From assembly GCA_021234535.1 (NCBI GenBank), contig CM037838.1, forward strand, positions 7,131,506 through 7,195,505: 64,000 bases of DNA. Direction: 5' to 3'. Position 1 is the stretch's first letter, and each line of letters starts with the position of its first letter. Below the pieces are notes generated by a model that saw only the letters and a list, made by a program, of their open reading frames with translations, had not been told where the DNA came from and did no database searches. The position numbers were made by a program, and so were the translations under genes. Shown piece by piece: positions 38,201-49,220 of this stretch. The stretch is from Stichopus chloronotus. Lineage: Eukaryota; Echinodermata; Holothuroidea; Aspidochirotida; Stichopodidae.

Positions 38201-41200
38201 TATTGTTACCGTTGGTATCAGTACCGTGTAATGTGACACTTTTTTATGAAAACAACCTTTGTAGAAGTAAGCCAGTATAAAACATTGCAACAGTTACCAT
38301 GTTCAAGATGATTGTCACAAAATTAAAAAGAAAATAAAATAAAAACAGTTAGATTTCAGATAACATCATATTTGTTTTAGTTAAATTTTCATTACCAGAA
38401 ACACTTTCTTATGTAGGTCGAGGTAACTAGATAGTATGGATGTGTTGTAATGTACGGTATACAGAGCAAATTAAGCATTACTTTTGTAATGTTCATAAGG
38501 TAAGTTGTTTATGGCTTATCGGGATAGAATGGAACATTTAATATTTCCTTTAAATTGCGTGATTAAAGAAAAGTGTTTCTTTGGACTCGGAAAACTCATC
38601 TAAACTACCTTCATTTAACGGTGATGTTCGTTTGGAAAGTACGGCTATCGTGTTATTACCTTATTTTGGATCACATTTATGTAGGTTGCTGCTCAATATC
38701 AGACAATAATTTGCCCTTTTCTTTTACAAGTATAGTATTCACAGCAAGTTCTCTAAGACCTTTTTTGTAACCTTAATCGCTGTTTGTATTTTGTTGCATC
38801 AGTATTTATAACCTTTAAATCATTCAAACTGTTGAAGAGATTTATAGAAGTATCTGACACGATCAATGGAATGCGACCCTTTACTACAACAGATTTGTCA
38901 TATCGTACACTTGCATGGTATAAGACGACTGTAGCCAGCAACCAGCTGTTTTATCTACACCTCTTATTTCTAACATTTTAAAACATGATTAATGTATTCC
39001 AACGACTAAATAAAAATTGTTTTATTGTCTTTAGATCATTCTGGACTGATTCAAAGATTAGCAAAGGACACTTTACGAAGAAAAGTCCACATCCAGTTAC
39101 AAGATATTTTACAACTTATTCTATACTCAGTAATTGGGTGTGAATTATTGTGGTTTTAACAGAATTTAAGCTCGATTAGAAAAGGCATTTACACAGTGTT
39201 CTCTATAAAACTTCTCTGGCCATAACTGTTGAATGTAAAACTATGTTCTATGTACGATACTAAAAACAAACAAATAGCAAGTAATGCTGAGGCACGCTTT
39301 GGTATAACTTTGTCCTATATGCTGCATACTCACGTACGATTGCAACGGCATAAAAACACCTGACGAAAGAACTATAATGTAATCTAAGGGGAAAAAATAG
39401 TCAAGTTATTATGTCGATAGGTCACAATCCACACTGTAATTATTTATAGCAATGTACAATGTAAACGCACAAAAAAAAAATGGAAAAAGATGTGTTCTTT
39501 ACTACATATTATTGCATCATGTATTTCAACTTTATTGTTTGTTGTCTGTAAGAGATAAGGTACTGTCTGAAGTGTACTTGCGAAGTTCTTATTTATATCA
39601 GAATGTAACCTACAGCTAACTAAAAATAGACATCTATTTTGCAACAGTTATCAAACGCAAATATATGCAACAAAAAAACATCTATTTATAATATTTCCAA
39701 AGTTCACCAATAGGCAATCCGGCAGTGATAAGGTTAACAACACATATCTGTTAAAGGTGAGTTATGTGCTATTTTTATTTTGGTTTTAGTGGTTTTAGTT
39801 TTATGATTTTTTTTTTTTTTGGCAAACGTGCTTCACAACATGTTTCTCTGGAAATTATCTATTTCACCGTGAAAGTTGCATTTCTAGAAATCTGTAATGT
39901 GTCACATACACATGTTTACCATCTTCTTAACTCTTCTACAACGTTTTAGGTCAATCGACAATAATCCAAGGAACTTGCAAGTCCCATTTTCTTCCTTTTC
40001 ACTCATGGCTCAACATTGTCTTTTTAATGCAGGTTTTGTTAACATATTTTCCAACATACCTTTACTTGGACAACATCTGTGCTTCATTTCAATAGAGTTT
40101 TCTTGCACTAACAGCGCCAGTAGAAAATTATATTTGACATCAATAACGTTGCATGACTGATATGATTCTTGGCAATAGCAGGGCCACTTTGATTGATTAC
40201 AAACAAAGTAAAATACTGAATTATCTGTCAATAATTTGCTGCAGTCAAATACCGCACCTTTCATGATGAATGCATCACACCAAAATGTAGCCAAAATCAG
40301 TTCTCAGCTGTCGACGATCCCGCTGGGTGGCAGCATCATCATTAGGCAATGTGCATCCTCTGTGAAGGTTCACAATACTCTGAGAAACTGAGTAACACGG
40401 AGTACTGTCGACGTTAAAAAAAAAAAATCTGCAACCAGACAATTTCTTTGTTTTAGTGAGGTTAAACCTATTGCAAAACCTCCTCGCCTTAGGTCAGGTT
40501 TATCACCTCATGCTGCGATGATCCAAATGGTCAATTAAATATCGTTCTCTTAAAATAGTTCCACTCTGTCAATCCAGTGGTACGTATAAATACCGATACA
40601 CATGGTGGGTGATGCAGGTGTCATGTCCATAAACAACACACGTGTAATCGAGCATGGGAATGTACTGTTGAATATTTTAGCACAGTCATAGCTTCATGAA
40701 ATGAGCCATACCTACTGATTTTGCGTATTTGTTTCAAGTATCATTCACCTCCTATGTATTTACCTTGATGTTGAAGAGCACGGAATAAAGTAAAACTAGT
40801 GTAAGAATTCGGACGTTTGAAAAAGATTACGATTGTATTAAATGTCAGTTCATGTCGAGATGGAGAGGTGCCCAAAATTTGAATGGTGGATATAAAGAAA
40901 TTTCTAAATGCCATTATATATCAGACCATTAGCTATCACATGATAGGTAGCTAATACCTGATATGATACATGAAGGTCGCTTAGTGAGTGTGTAAGGCAA
41001 TCGACAGTTTGATCATGATGTCCTAGCCTATATATTAGTGCAAATGACAGGATATTCAGCAATTCGATACTGATAAACACTGTCACCTTAAATATACAGA
41101 GCAAAGTATCAAATGAGTCAGCGCATTAACTTCACACTAAATCCTTTAAAAAGCTTTTCAGAGTTATCACGAGGCATAACTTACATGTGAACGACGCGTG

Positions 41201-44200
41201 AACTATTGTATTCATGATATTCAAAGACAACGAAGTGCAAGATCACATAACTCTTAGGGGACACAATTAGTTCTATAGATTAAATCGTTAACATGTGCTT
41301 TACCATGGATATAAGTCCTAAGATAATACACGGGAGAAGTCATCCATGTCACACATGTAAGCAAAGTTGTCTCTCAATTTCATGGAATTAATCAGTGGAC
41401 TTTTACATAGAAGTGTTGTTTGTCCATACAAATTAAAATGTAATATAAATTTCAAATAATTTAACAACGATCGTTACATTATTACCGTTCCTTGTGAATA
41501 ACGAATTGCATCAATACCACATAAATTTCTTTCAAACATTAAAATTAGATACAATTATGCCCTTATCACATGTACCAAGAAATCAACATTTTGCATTGGA
41601 AGCTTCCAAACCCTGTATTTTACATAAATCTGGAAGGCATTCCTATCTAGAAATCTAGAAATTATCTAAAATTTTAGGCCCCAACCAATCGTGCCTCTCC
41701 CCTTACACATAGTGTCATTACGGGTTTGTCCCAATCGTAAACCTTTTTCAACGTCCTTCCTACAATATGACTAAAATGTGTAGAACATTGACAAGGTGAA
41801 ATTCACAAAGCCAGAAAGACTAGGAACTGCAATTTCCTGCAATCTGAAAAGCATTTTCACCCAAAAATTCTCAGTACGATTCGTTCCAACTGATGGTGTC
41901 TCTCCAATTAGTGTCACCACTGCTTGCCACCATTCAGTACAGCGATTGGTCGCTTCAGATCTCCGTCATAACAAAGTCTGTTTACGCCACACAATCGAGA
42001 CTCTGCTGGGAATGACAATTTCCAATTGATATGATCATCTGACAGTTTTTCCTCCTCTCCTTGATTTTTTTTTTTCTGCAGGCTCCCGTGGTAAGAGGAG
42101 TTAGATGGTCCTTGCTGCAGAAGTTGGTTGGTTGCTAAGCATTGTCGAAGGCCTTCGATTTTGTCCTCAAAGCGACTAAGTTTCAACTGTTAATAGCCAC
42201 AGCACACATTGCCCAGTCCGACTGCATTGCAACAAACCTCCTTGCTACCTGCCGTCTGATTTGAATGGGGTGACTGTGCGGGATGCCAAAGTGACCGCCT
42301 CTATGTTGACTGAAGACGAAGAGGTCCAAGTCATTGAATCTGGTCGGTTCAATGTGCGGCAGGCATGCAACCCGACTAAAATATGACGTAACTGTTTAAA
42401 ACACGTTTACACTTGTAAGGCCTATTTTAGGTTCGGCCTGGTTCAGTGGAAGCGTTGTAGCGTGCGAAGTCTATAAAGTGCCGAATACGGGGAAGTCAAG
42501 AAGCAGGAGCCCGTAAAGATCGAGAGAGAAGTTTCTTCAAGGTTCACAATGTTTTATTAACTCTCCAAAATGATAACAAGGCCTAAATATGGGTGAAAAC
42601 AATCTAAAAAGATAAATATTTCTAGTCCAAAGGTCAGTACGTCCTAACGTGAGGGCGGTCCCAGCTACACTGAGTTCAAAACATGCTTCATGCGAAGAAC
42701 ACCCAAATCACCAGAGCCCGGGCAAGTGCGCGGCAGACGCTGATTGGACCATTCGGTAAAGGCATCCGCACAGCCTCTAGTGCTGCGCTATGATTGGTTA
42801 TAATTGCATATGAGTTCACGCAGTGTTTGCACACATCCCGCTAGCAGTGCTTGTATCTATGCACAGAGCTAAATATAGCTCAACCACATAGCCAACAGGA
42901 AGTCAATCTTGTCGTGACGTAGTCGATTATGGTCTGACGTAGCAGAGTGGTCATTGCACAGAAGTTCAGTGACGTTCGATAACAAGTGTGACTAGCATCA
43001 AATACAATATCATTTGTAAGTACAATAACTGATTACACTCGGAGAACAGTCTAAAACGTAGCATTGTCAAGTGCAACTCTAAATGTGTCCTACAGACTCA
43101 CTTATGCACCATTGTTCAAGAACTTGAAATGTTTACGCACTGTAAAGTGAATAATAAGCAGCTTTAGATTTCACGACGCGGACAACACTACGACGTAGTG
43201 ACGTCACGTTCAATGTTCTGCGCAAGGCACTACTTCACCCACTCGTTTTGCCTGATATTCTACACCGGGTGTTTCGATCTTTCACGTTCTGCTGCAGACG
43301 ACAACCTAGAGTAAAATATGACGTCATAATTGACCGCTGTGCTTGTACAAACAATAATCGTATATACGTGTATCATCATGTAACTGGACACACGACTAAC
43401 TTTTTGTGCGTTGTACAAATCTAAAGCACATATTCAGCAGGACGACAAGTTGGCGCTACGACATAAGCTGTCCGGTTAACTGCCGCGTCGCAGGTCTACG
43501 CGTCATGAAATCTAAAGCTCCCTATTGAGCCACGCATAACGCGCTTTTCACGGCACTCATAGAATCCACACTGACGGGGCGTGCGGATATGAGGAATACT
43601 CTGACGCTCTCTCGTTTTCTGGGAATACTTTTGACGCACGCTCGAAGTAACTTGAATATTCAGCACTTGGCACAACGAGCAATCTGAATCAGTGACGAAA
43701 TATACAGCTCATCGTCTTGGGGAGAATGGGTATGCAAAACGATAGGGATGAGATTTGCAACTTCGTGAATTGCCTACTTGTTTAAGCTGTGTCATCATGT
43801 TCCCTAAGGATCTACCTGCACCAACGAAATAACTGCAAATGATGGCTTTCAACACCCAGGGGGCTTCTTTGAAAGGGGTGACTTTAATAAGGAGTGACCT
43901 AATAAAATTACGAATTACAATGTGTCTGCATGCAAATTCTTTATTAAATGGGCAACATCAAATGACCAAACAATGCAGTTCAACGTCAGAGATACACCTG
44001 AAAATAGCTACAATTTAAAGTTAAAGCTATTCTCTTAACTTTTAGATTGCGCCAATCAAGCTCATAGTTAAAAAATTGGTGGTTCTTGAATATAAGAAGA
44101 ACAAAATGAACCCCGCCAAGAAATCCGTAGTTTTTTTAGACCACTTTGAGGCATCCTGTTATGAAAATAAATGCAGAAAAGGGTTGAATCCAACAGCAAT

Positions 44201-47200
44201 ACCAGTAATGTTTCAATTCCCTCTTCTTGTTGACCTTAAAGAGGTGCTTATTGAAAGCTCAGACATAAGCGTATTTGTTGTTATTCCTTTTTCTTACTTA
44301 CATTACTTACATTGTTGTTCTCATTCGTTGCAGTAACTAACAGAGTGGAATGTGAAAGGACAGAAGCACTGTGTCAGATATGTCTTCTGAATAATGATGC
44401 TATATTTCATGTAAGCATAGCATCATACATTATCATAATCTGCATATTTCTATCTGTTTTATTAAATCAAAAGGTTCTATTTTCACTTAAATGAACAGTG
44501 GAAAGTTAACCTCTACAAATTTCCAATTTTGGTAAATTCTGATTGAATCTCTGAGTGGCTTTTGATAAAAATTTCTTCTGATTTTGTTACTAAAGTTGCA
44601 TATTTAAACATTATACCATTGATCTTCTTCTTTTATTCTCAGAGTCATTTGTCATGTCGTGTGAAAAACAACACTGGAAGTTGTTTCGTTGTTTCCTTTT
44701 ATGCATGTTTTGACTCCCTTGGAAACTGCTTCTGGTCTTGTCTTGGACTGATGTACAGTACCATTCCTTGGATGGTTATCGATTAAATGGCAAATGTTTG
44801 CATCCTTTGGGGTTGTAATGGAGTTGTAATTTATCTTCCATTAGGCCATGAAGTATGCACATATGAGTCATTAATTATCATTGAACTCAAGTACATGGAA
44901 CATTTTCTTCAGCTAGTGTACTTTATGCTGGATTACTATGAAGAAAATGCACAACTCTTCAACACTGTCCGAGTGTTACTTATTTGTACACCACCCTCCT
45001 TGCAGAGAAATACAGGTGGAAGTGCAGGCCTTTACAATATCTACCATGTGATGTATCAGGTGATGTTCACTCATGAAATTGAGGTGGTTAATGAAAGAGT
45101 TCTGTGCATTTTAAGCTGTGGTTCCTTACTGTTATTAATGCAGCATGGAATAAAATGAAAATGGGATGGTGTATAGTTCCTATGCACAAGTCATGACGCA
45201 GTAATAAGCATCATATTACATCTAGTACATTAATACTACAGTATGTTTTTTCGGGGGGGGGGGGGGGAGGGTGTAATCAAGGACACTGTATATATCACGT
45301 AAGTTGATCGTAGATGAAAACTGATGAGATTCGCCTTCTCTGTTCCCTAAGTGTCCAAACTTGACGAGGCAGGGGTGAAACCAAAGAATCACCAATGCAA
45401 ACCCAAATCTGCTCCTACAGGACCGGGATTGACAGTCAAACGTCCCCATCCAATGGAAAAGAGGGTATCCCCAAGTCTTTAGCCACTTTCCTAAAGGCTG
45501 GTAAAGGTGGAGAACCTGCCCACCTCACCTGTACTGGTACAGCTGATTTACCACCCTCTGACAAAAAAAGTAACGACGAATATTGGTCCTACTTTGAACC
45601 TTCTGGAGTTACTTACTTTGAACCTTCTGGACCCCTTGTAATTTTACAAACTTGAAAAAATCAGAAAATGATGAATTATCAAAACCATGAACAATCTTGT
45701 GGACTTGTATTAAATCTCCACGTAATCTTCCGTCTCAGATCAAGTGAGTGAGATTTAAGAGACGTACCGTACTGTAATAGAGAACACCCTTGAAGGCACT
45801 AATCAATCTAGTAGCCCTGGGCTGAACTTTCTCAAGTAAATCCTTATCTTTAGAAAAAGATGGGTTCCAAGTTTGAACAGCATACTCTAAATGAGGCCTA
45901 ACCAACTGCTTATAGAGCCTAACAACAATGTCTTGCTTAAGAAAATGAAAATTTCTCTTAATCATAGCTTAAATCCTATTCGCTCTTCGGCTGCTTCAGC
46001 ACAACCTGGCACAACATATGCTGTAAAGAATATATGTGGACACCTAAATCTCTTTCAAGAGAAACCTCTTGCAGTGACTGTCCATTCAGAGTGTACGAAT
46101 ACCTAGGATTGTTATTTTCAATATGCATTACCTTGCACTTAATCAATATTGAACACCATTTGCCACTCTTAAGACCAAGCGAAAACCCTGTCTAAATCCT
46201 TCTGAAAACTTTTTGAATCACCTTCAGAGGAGACCTCAAAATAAAGTTTAGTATCATCAGCAAAGTTCTTGGCTCTACACACAATATGGGCATTATTGTC
46301 ATTAATGAAAGCAATAAACAGGAGAGGACCCAAAACAGACCCCTGGGGACCCCACTAGTAACCTCCTGCCAAAGAGAAGCATAACCGTTTAAAACCCGCA
46401 GATGCCCATACTCTTTAATTTAAGCAAAAGACGCTTTTGGGGAACCTTATCAAAAGCTTTCGAAAAATCTAGAAAAACAACATCAACATACTTCTGCCTA
46501 TCCAATGAACCAATAACATCTTCCATGAACGACAAAATATTGGTGAGGCGGGACCTTTTCTGACAAAAGCATGTTGAGATATTCTGATTAATGAATACCT
46601 ACTGAAGAAACTAACCATAGACCTTTTAACAATAGATTCCATGATCTTACGAACAACACTAGTGAGACTGACAAGCCTGTAATTACAAGGCTATAACTTA
46701 TCTCCATTCTTAAAAATTCGGATGATGTTAGCACACCTCCAGTCTCCAGGAACATAACCGTCAACCATAAATTGATTAAAGACAAGTGACAGTGGAACAC
46801 AGAAATGATGAGCAAATGACATCAACGAAAATGGATAGATTGCATCCAGGCCAGGGGGCCTTACGAATATTGAGAGAACTTAGCAACCTTCTGCTTAGAC
46901 CTAATATAAGAAAAGAATACCTTCGGGTTGTCTTTAATATTATCAGCCATACTCTGCTCGAAATTCAGTTTAGCTTTAGAGATTAACCCTTTCACTTTGA
47001 GTTGGTGAATGTTGAACTTATAGAAGGGTCAGAAACAGAATTACCTATCCTACAACGCCTCCATATTTTCCGTTTTTGTCTAATGGCACAGGACTGCTTT
47101 AGTCATCCAGGGAGGCCTACTACTTTTCGGCAGCGAAACTTCCATGGAACATGATGAATTATAACATAACTTCAATAACTTAGCTATAAAGTCCCAAGAT

Positions 47201-48797
47201 TCTGAAGCATTCTTGATACTCATTCCATTTATCCTGTCTGTAGCTTTCAGTAAATGATCAATTGCTACAGTATCTGCTTTAGAAAAAGCCGGGATCCTTT
47301 CCTTGCTAATAGAAGTGAACACCTCACAGACAACATCAAAGGCTAATAACTTCATGGTCACTTTTACCGAATTTAACTAGACTCTCAAAATTCTCAACAA
47401 GACAACATTGAAAACAAGATCAAGAATATTGTCACTCCTAGTTGGAAAAGAAACATGCTGGTGCAAGAAACAGTTCTGAACAACCTCAAGAAGATCAATA
47501 TACCATTACTACCACTTAATTCCTCAGTCTAATCTAGGTCTGGAAAATTGAAGTCACACATGATAATAACATCACCCTTAGCAGCTTTCTCAATTAAATT
47601 AAAAACAAATTATCATTTTCTTGTCCACTATTTGGAGAGCGATAAACTATACCAATTGTCACAACTGAACCAGAAGCTTTGTTAGAGTTATTTAGAGTTA
47701 ACTCGCACCATGCAGAGTTGACAAGGGATCCTTGCAGCTCTGGTATTTCAACGGTTACAATATTATCTCTGACATACAACAACCCCCCACCCCTTAGTAG
47801 TATCAACTCTATCTTGACGATAAACCACATACCCAGGATAAGAATCCTCAGCACCATCAATATCATCTCTTAACCAAGATTCAGTTACACCAAATATATC
47901 TGGCTTCATATCCTCTAAAAGTACGGCAAATTCATCAAATTTATTACAAATACTCCTAGCATTAGTAAAAATAATCTGTAACTTATCCCTGGAACTCCTA
48001 ACCTTAGATTCCTTCTTAACTCATTTATTGTAACCTGTGTACTCAAAATGCCTGTTGGTTGAGCTAAGATTATCCTTGCTACGATTATCCAATGTTCTCA
48101 CCACCCCCCTCTTAAATTTAGTTTAAACACATCAGCTCAACTGTAAAGTTTTCCATAAATCCAAACAGTGAGGCCCCAGTGTTACCTAAATGTAATCCCT
48201 CCCTGGCAAATTTCTCCTACCATAGAAACATGACCACATATCAACAAATGCAAATGAAAATTCCTAACTTAAGCTACTTAACCAATTATTCATTTTTTTT
48301 TTTAACTTATTCCATGGAACCCTGTCATCAAATCTTGGTAACAAACCACAAATAACAAGCTTTGCTCTGGTCGATGTTAGGCGACACAATAATTCACTAT
48401 ATCTGGACCTTATGATATGAATTGATTCCTTCTCTACATTACTTGTACTTGTACGCGATACGACTTGACCGTGCATTATCCAGCGCATAATAAGTGGTCA
48501 CCTGACTGAAATCGCCCAATGAGAGTAGAGGATTCTTACCAGGTATGTATGAATATTCCATCACACACATTCCCTGGTTGCTCTCCTCATTGAAGAATTG
48601 CACTCACCGCAAAGTATCGTTATCCATTGGCAGGACCAACTCGCCACAATGATACCGTACAGGGCGATACAGTGAATCGTAAAATGGGCGAAAACATTTG
48701 GCCAAACGGGTTGTAGTTTATACTCAGACCGTTCTTTACTGGAGTCATCAGTAGACTTCCCACTCAAGCCGTTTTGTTTGTCATATGAAGAGGCCAT
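29207..48797 (-). CDS. SCD: Stearoyl-CoA (acyl-CoA delta-9) desaturase, copy B
   Basis: It has the same enzymatic role and four-exon plan as copy A. Exons on the minus strand: 48797-48608, 31350-31220, 30324-30119, 29678-29207, giving 332 residues. Histidine boxes: HRLWSH (80-85), HRAHH (117-121), HNYHH (258-262), plus NSVAH. Exon 3 differs from A at two of 206 bases and not in protein; exon 4 is nearly identical until the tail. Exon 1 ([20 protein letters not shown]) matches A at about 43 of 64 residues by hand count. One extra G at about 29226-29227 relative to A shifts the last codons, so the protein ends nine residues earlier as PSTCRR. Intron 1 is 17.3 kb, against 378 bp in A. The exon 1 assignment is an inference from phase, subfamily similarity and the lack of any nearer exon 1. 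An acceptor (CTTTAG) sits two bases before the ATG. Confidence 0.82.
32223..32325. repeat. TAC/TGC trinucleotide microsatellite
   Basis: Imperfect TAC repeats with CAC, CAG and TGC variants run about 34 units. They lie in intron 1 of desaturase B, about 870 bp upstream of exon 2. Confidence 0.9.
32615..33050. repeat. Dispersed repeat shared with 24.1-24.4 kb
   Basis: This is the partner of 24090-24430 in the same orientation; see that entry for landmarks. In copy A, exon 1 lies between exon 2 and this repeat; in copy B no exon 1 lies in the equivalent interval. Confidence 0.4.
35040..35207 (+). pseudogene. Orphan coding-like segment ending in a stop
   Basis: One frame reads through about 55 codons to TAA at 35205-35207. 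The last 40 residues look protein-like ([13 protein letters not shown], then [17 protein letters not shown]), acidic and of mixed composition, unlike the surrounding AT-rich sequence. An in-frame stop lies just upstream of 35044 and no clear acceptor or partner exon is seen. It may be a last exon, a retrocopy fragment or a transposon scrap. I do not recognise the family. Confidence 0.3.
35430..35915. repeat. Dispersed repeat, copy 2 (intron 1 of desaturase B)
   Basis: This is a diverged partner of 3620-4110 in SMG7; shared landmarks are given there. The two copies are about 32 kb apart in the same orientation, so the sequence is an interspersed family and not part of the local duplication. 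Confidence 0.5.
40187..40276 (-). pseudogene. Relic of a desaturase exon 3 (decayed further SCD copy)
   Basis: On the minus strand, GATGCATTCATCATGAAAGG and what follows translate to [21 protein letters not shown], aligning with the A/B exon 3 end [34 protein letters not shown] at the end matches the exon-donor boundary CAACACAAGTGAG. The orientation is the same as A and B. Weaker similarity may continue upstream to about 40365 (TEDAH against TETDADPH in C). Two extra codons and lost spacing show it is broken. No matching exon 1, 2 or 4 was found next to it. Confidence 0.5.
41650..41920. repeat. Diverged relatives of the 28-kb dispersed repeat
   Basis: AAAATTTTAGGCCCCAACCAATCG near 41669 and ACGATTCGTTCCAACTGATG near 41877 resemble the ACGATCCGCGCCAACCGATG start of the 28743 copy. 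Both look like decayed partial members of that family. Confidence 0.4.
42410..43760. other. CpG-richer block of unknown origin
   Basis: This stretch has visibly more CG dinucleotides and less A/T than its surroundings, most strongly at 43170-43680, where ACGACG, GCGCAAG, CGCGTCG and GACGCACGC words cluster. TGACGTCA, the CRE core, occurs at about 43199. It contains no supported ORF. It precedes the THAP fragment and could be a promoter of that gene or part of a transposon. Confidence 0.35.
44046..44240 (+). pseudogene. THAP-type zinc-finger domain fragment
   Basis: The frame reads [20 protein letters not shown] followed by a segment ending [14 protein letters not shown]. This matches the second half of a THAP DNA-binding domain (the pattern NP-K-S-VCS-HF, then LKP-AVPTIF). 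The Cys expected just before xxHF is Phe here and the first half with the CxxC pair is missing, so it is probably inactive. THAP domains occur in P-element-like transposases and in host regulators; I cannot tell which. Open stretches downstream on the same strand (44338-44420, 44787-45158) might be further exons but show no recognisable domain. Confidence 0.45.
45660..48490 (-). mobile_element. Degenerate CR1/jockey-type non-LTR retrotransposon
   Basis: Broken frames on the minus strand follow LINE order. 48488-48264 may be the end of an ORF1 esterase-like domain ([17 protein letters not shown]). 47866-47594 is the AP-endonuclease ([22 protein letters not shown]). 47361-47080 is the linker. 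46815-46250 is reverse transcriptase with [17 protein letters not shown] (about 46475-46425), a [11 protein letters not shown] block near 46350 and [11 protein letters not shown] near 46264-46232. 45965-45735 is the C-terminal part ([20 protein letters not shown], ending [11 protein letters not shown]). Frameshifts occur between and within these blocks, including one in the GVP block, so it is dead. It lies in the same sense as desaturase B and begins about 120 bp inside its intron 1. Confidence 0.85.
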
Positions 48798-49062
48798 TTC
48801 TAAAGGAGATAAAGCACTACCTAAGCTATGTACATTATACATTGAAAATTTGAAAAAAAATTGAAAATTTAGTTGAAAATTTAGAATAAAAAATTAGAAT
48901 ATATCTACCGCATAAGTTCAAGTGACAATTTGCTGTTAAATTGTCTACATAACAAGAATATCTCACATCGAAATAAGAACAATGATCAATTATTCAGTTG
49001 TATCATCTGACTTATTCAACATTATTTTGCAAAAATGAAAACTCAGTTTATTTTTATGAGCA

Positions 49063-49220
49063 AGTCAACAATTTCCCGCAAAATGTTCAAATGTTCAATT
49101 TACTTCTTTCGGCCAATTCAACAATTTATCTTCAAATGTTAACTTGTTCACTCCTTTAGTACCTGAGCAATTTGACAATTTTCTTCAAAATATCCACTTG
49201 TTCACTTTCTCCAGTCCAAT
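49063..49220. repeat. Degenerate ~60-bp tandem repeat
   Basis: Three successive units share CAATT(T)(G)ACAATTT, TTCAAAATGTT-like and ACTTGTTCACT words. It lies about 270-420 bp upstream of exon 1 of desaturase B. Confidence 0.55.

Larger units (their letters stand above)
31351..48607 (-). other. Intron 1 of desaturase B (17.3 kb) with nested debris
   Basis: This is non-coding for the desaturase. Right to left it holds a CR1-type LINE (45.66-48.49 kb), a THAP-domain fragment (44.05-44.24 kb), a CpG-rich block (42.4-43.76 kb), a desaturase exon 3 relic (40.19-40.28 kb), an orphan coding-like segment (35.05-35.21 kb), dispersed repeats and a TAC microsatellite. Between these I see only AT-rich sequence without supported genes. 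Confidence 0.6.

Noticed and set aside
42410..43760. CpG-rich block as a solo LTR
   Set aside because: No matched TG...CA ends, target duplication, primer-binding site or polypurine tract could be identified.
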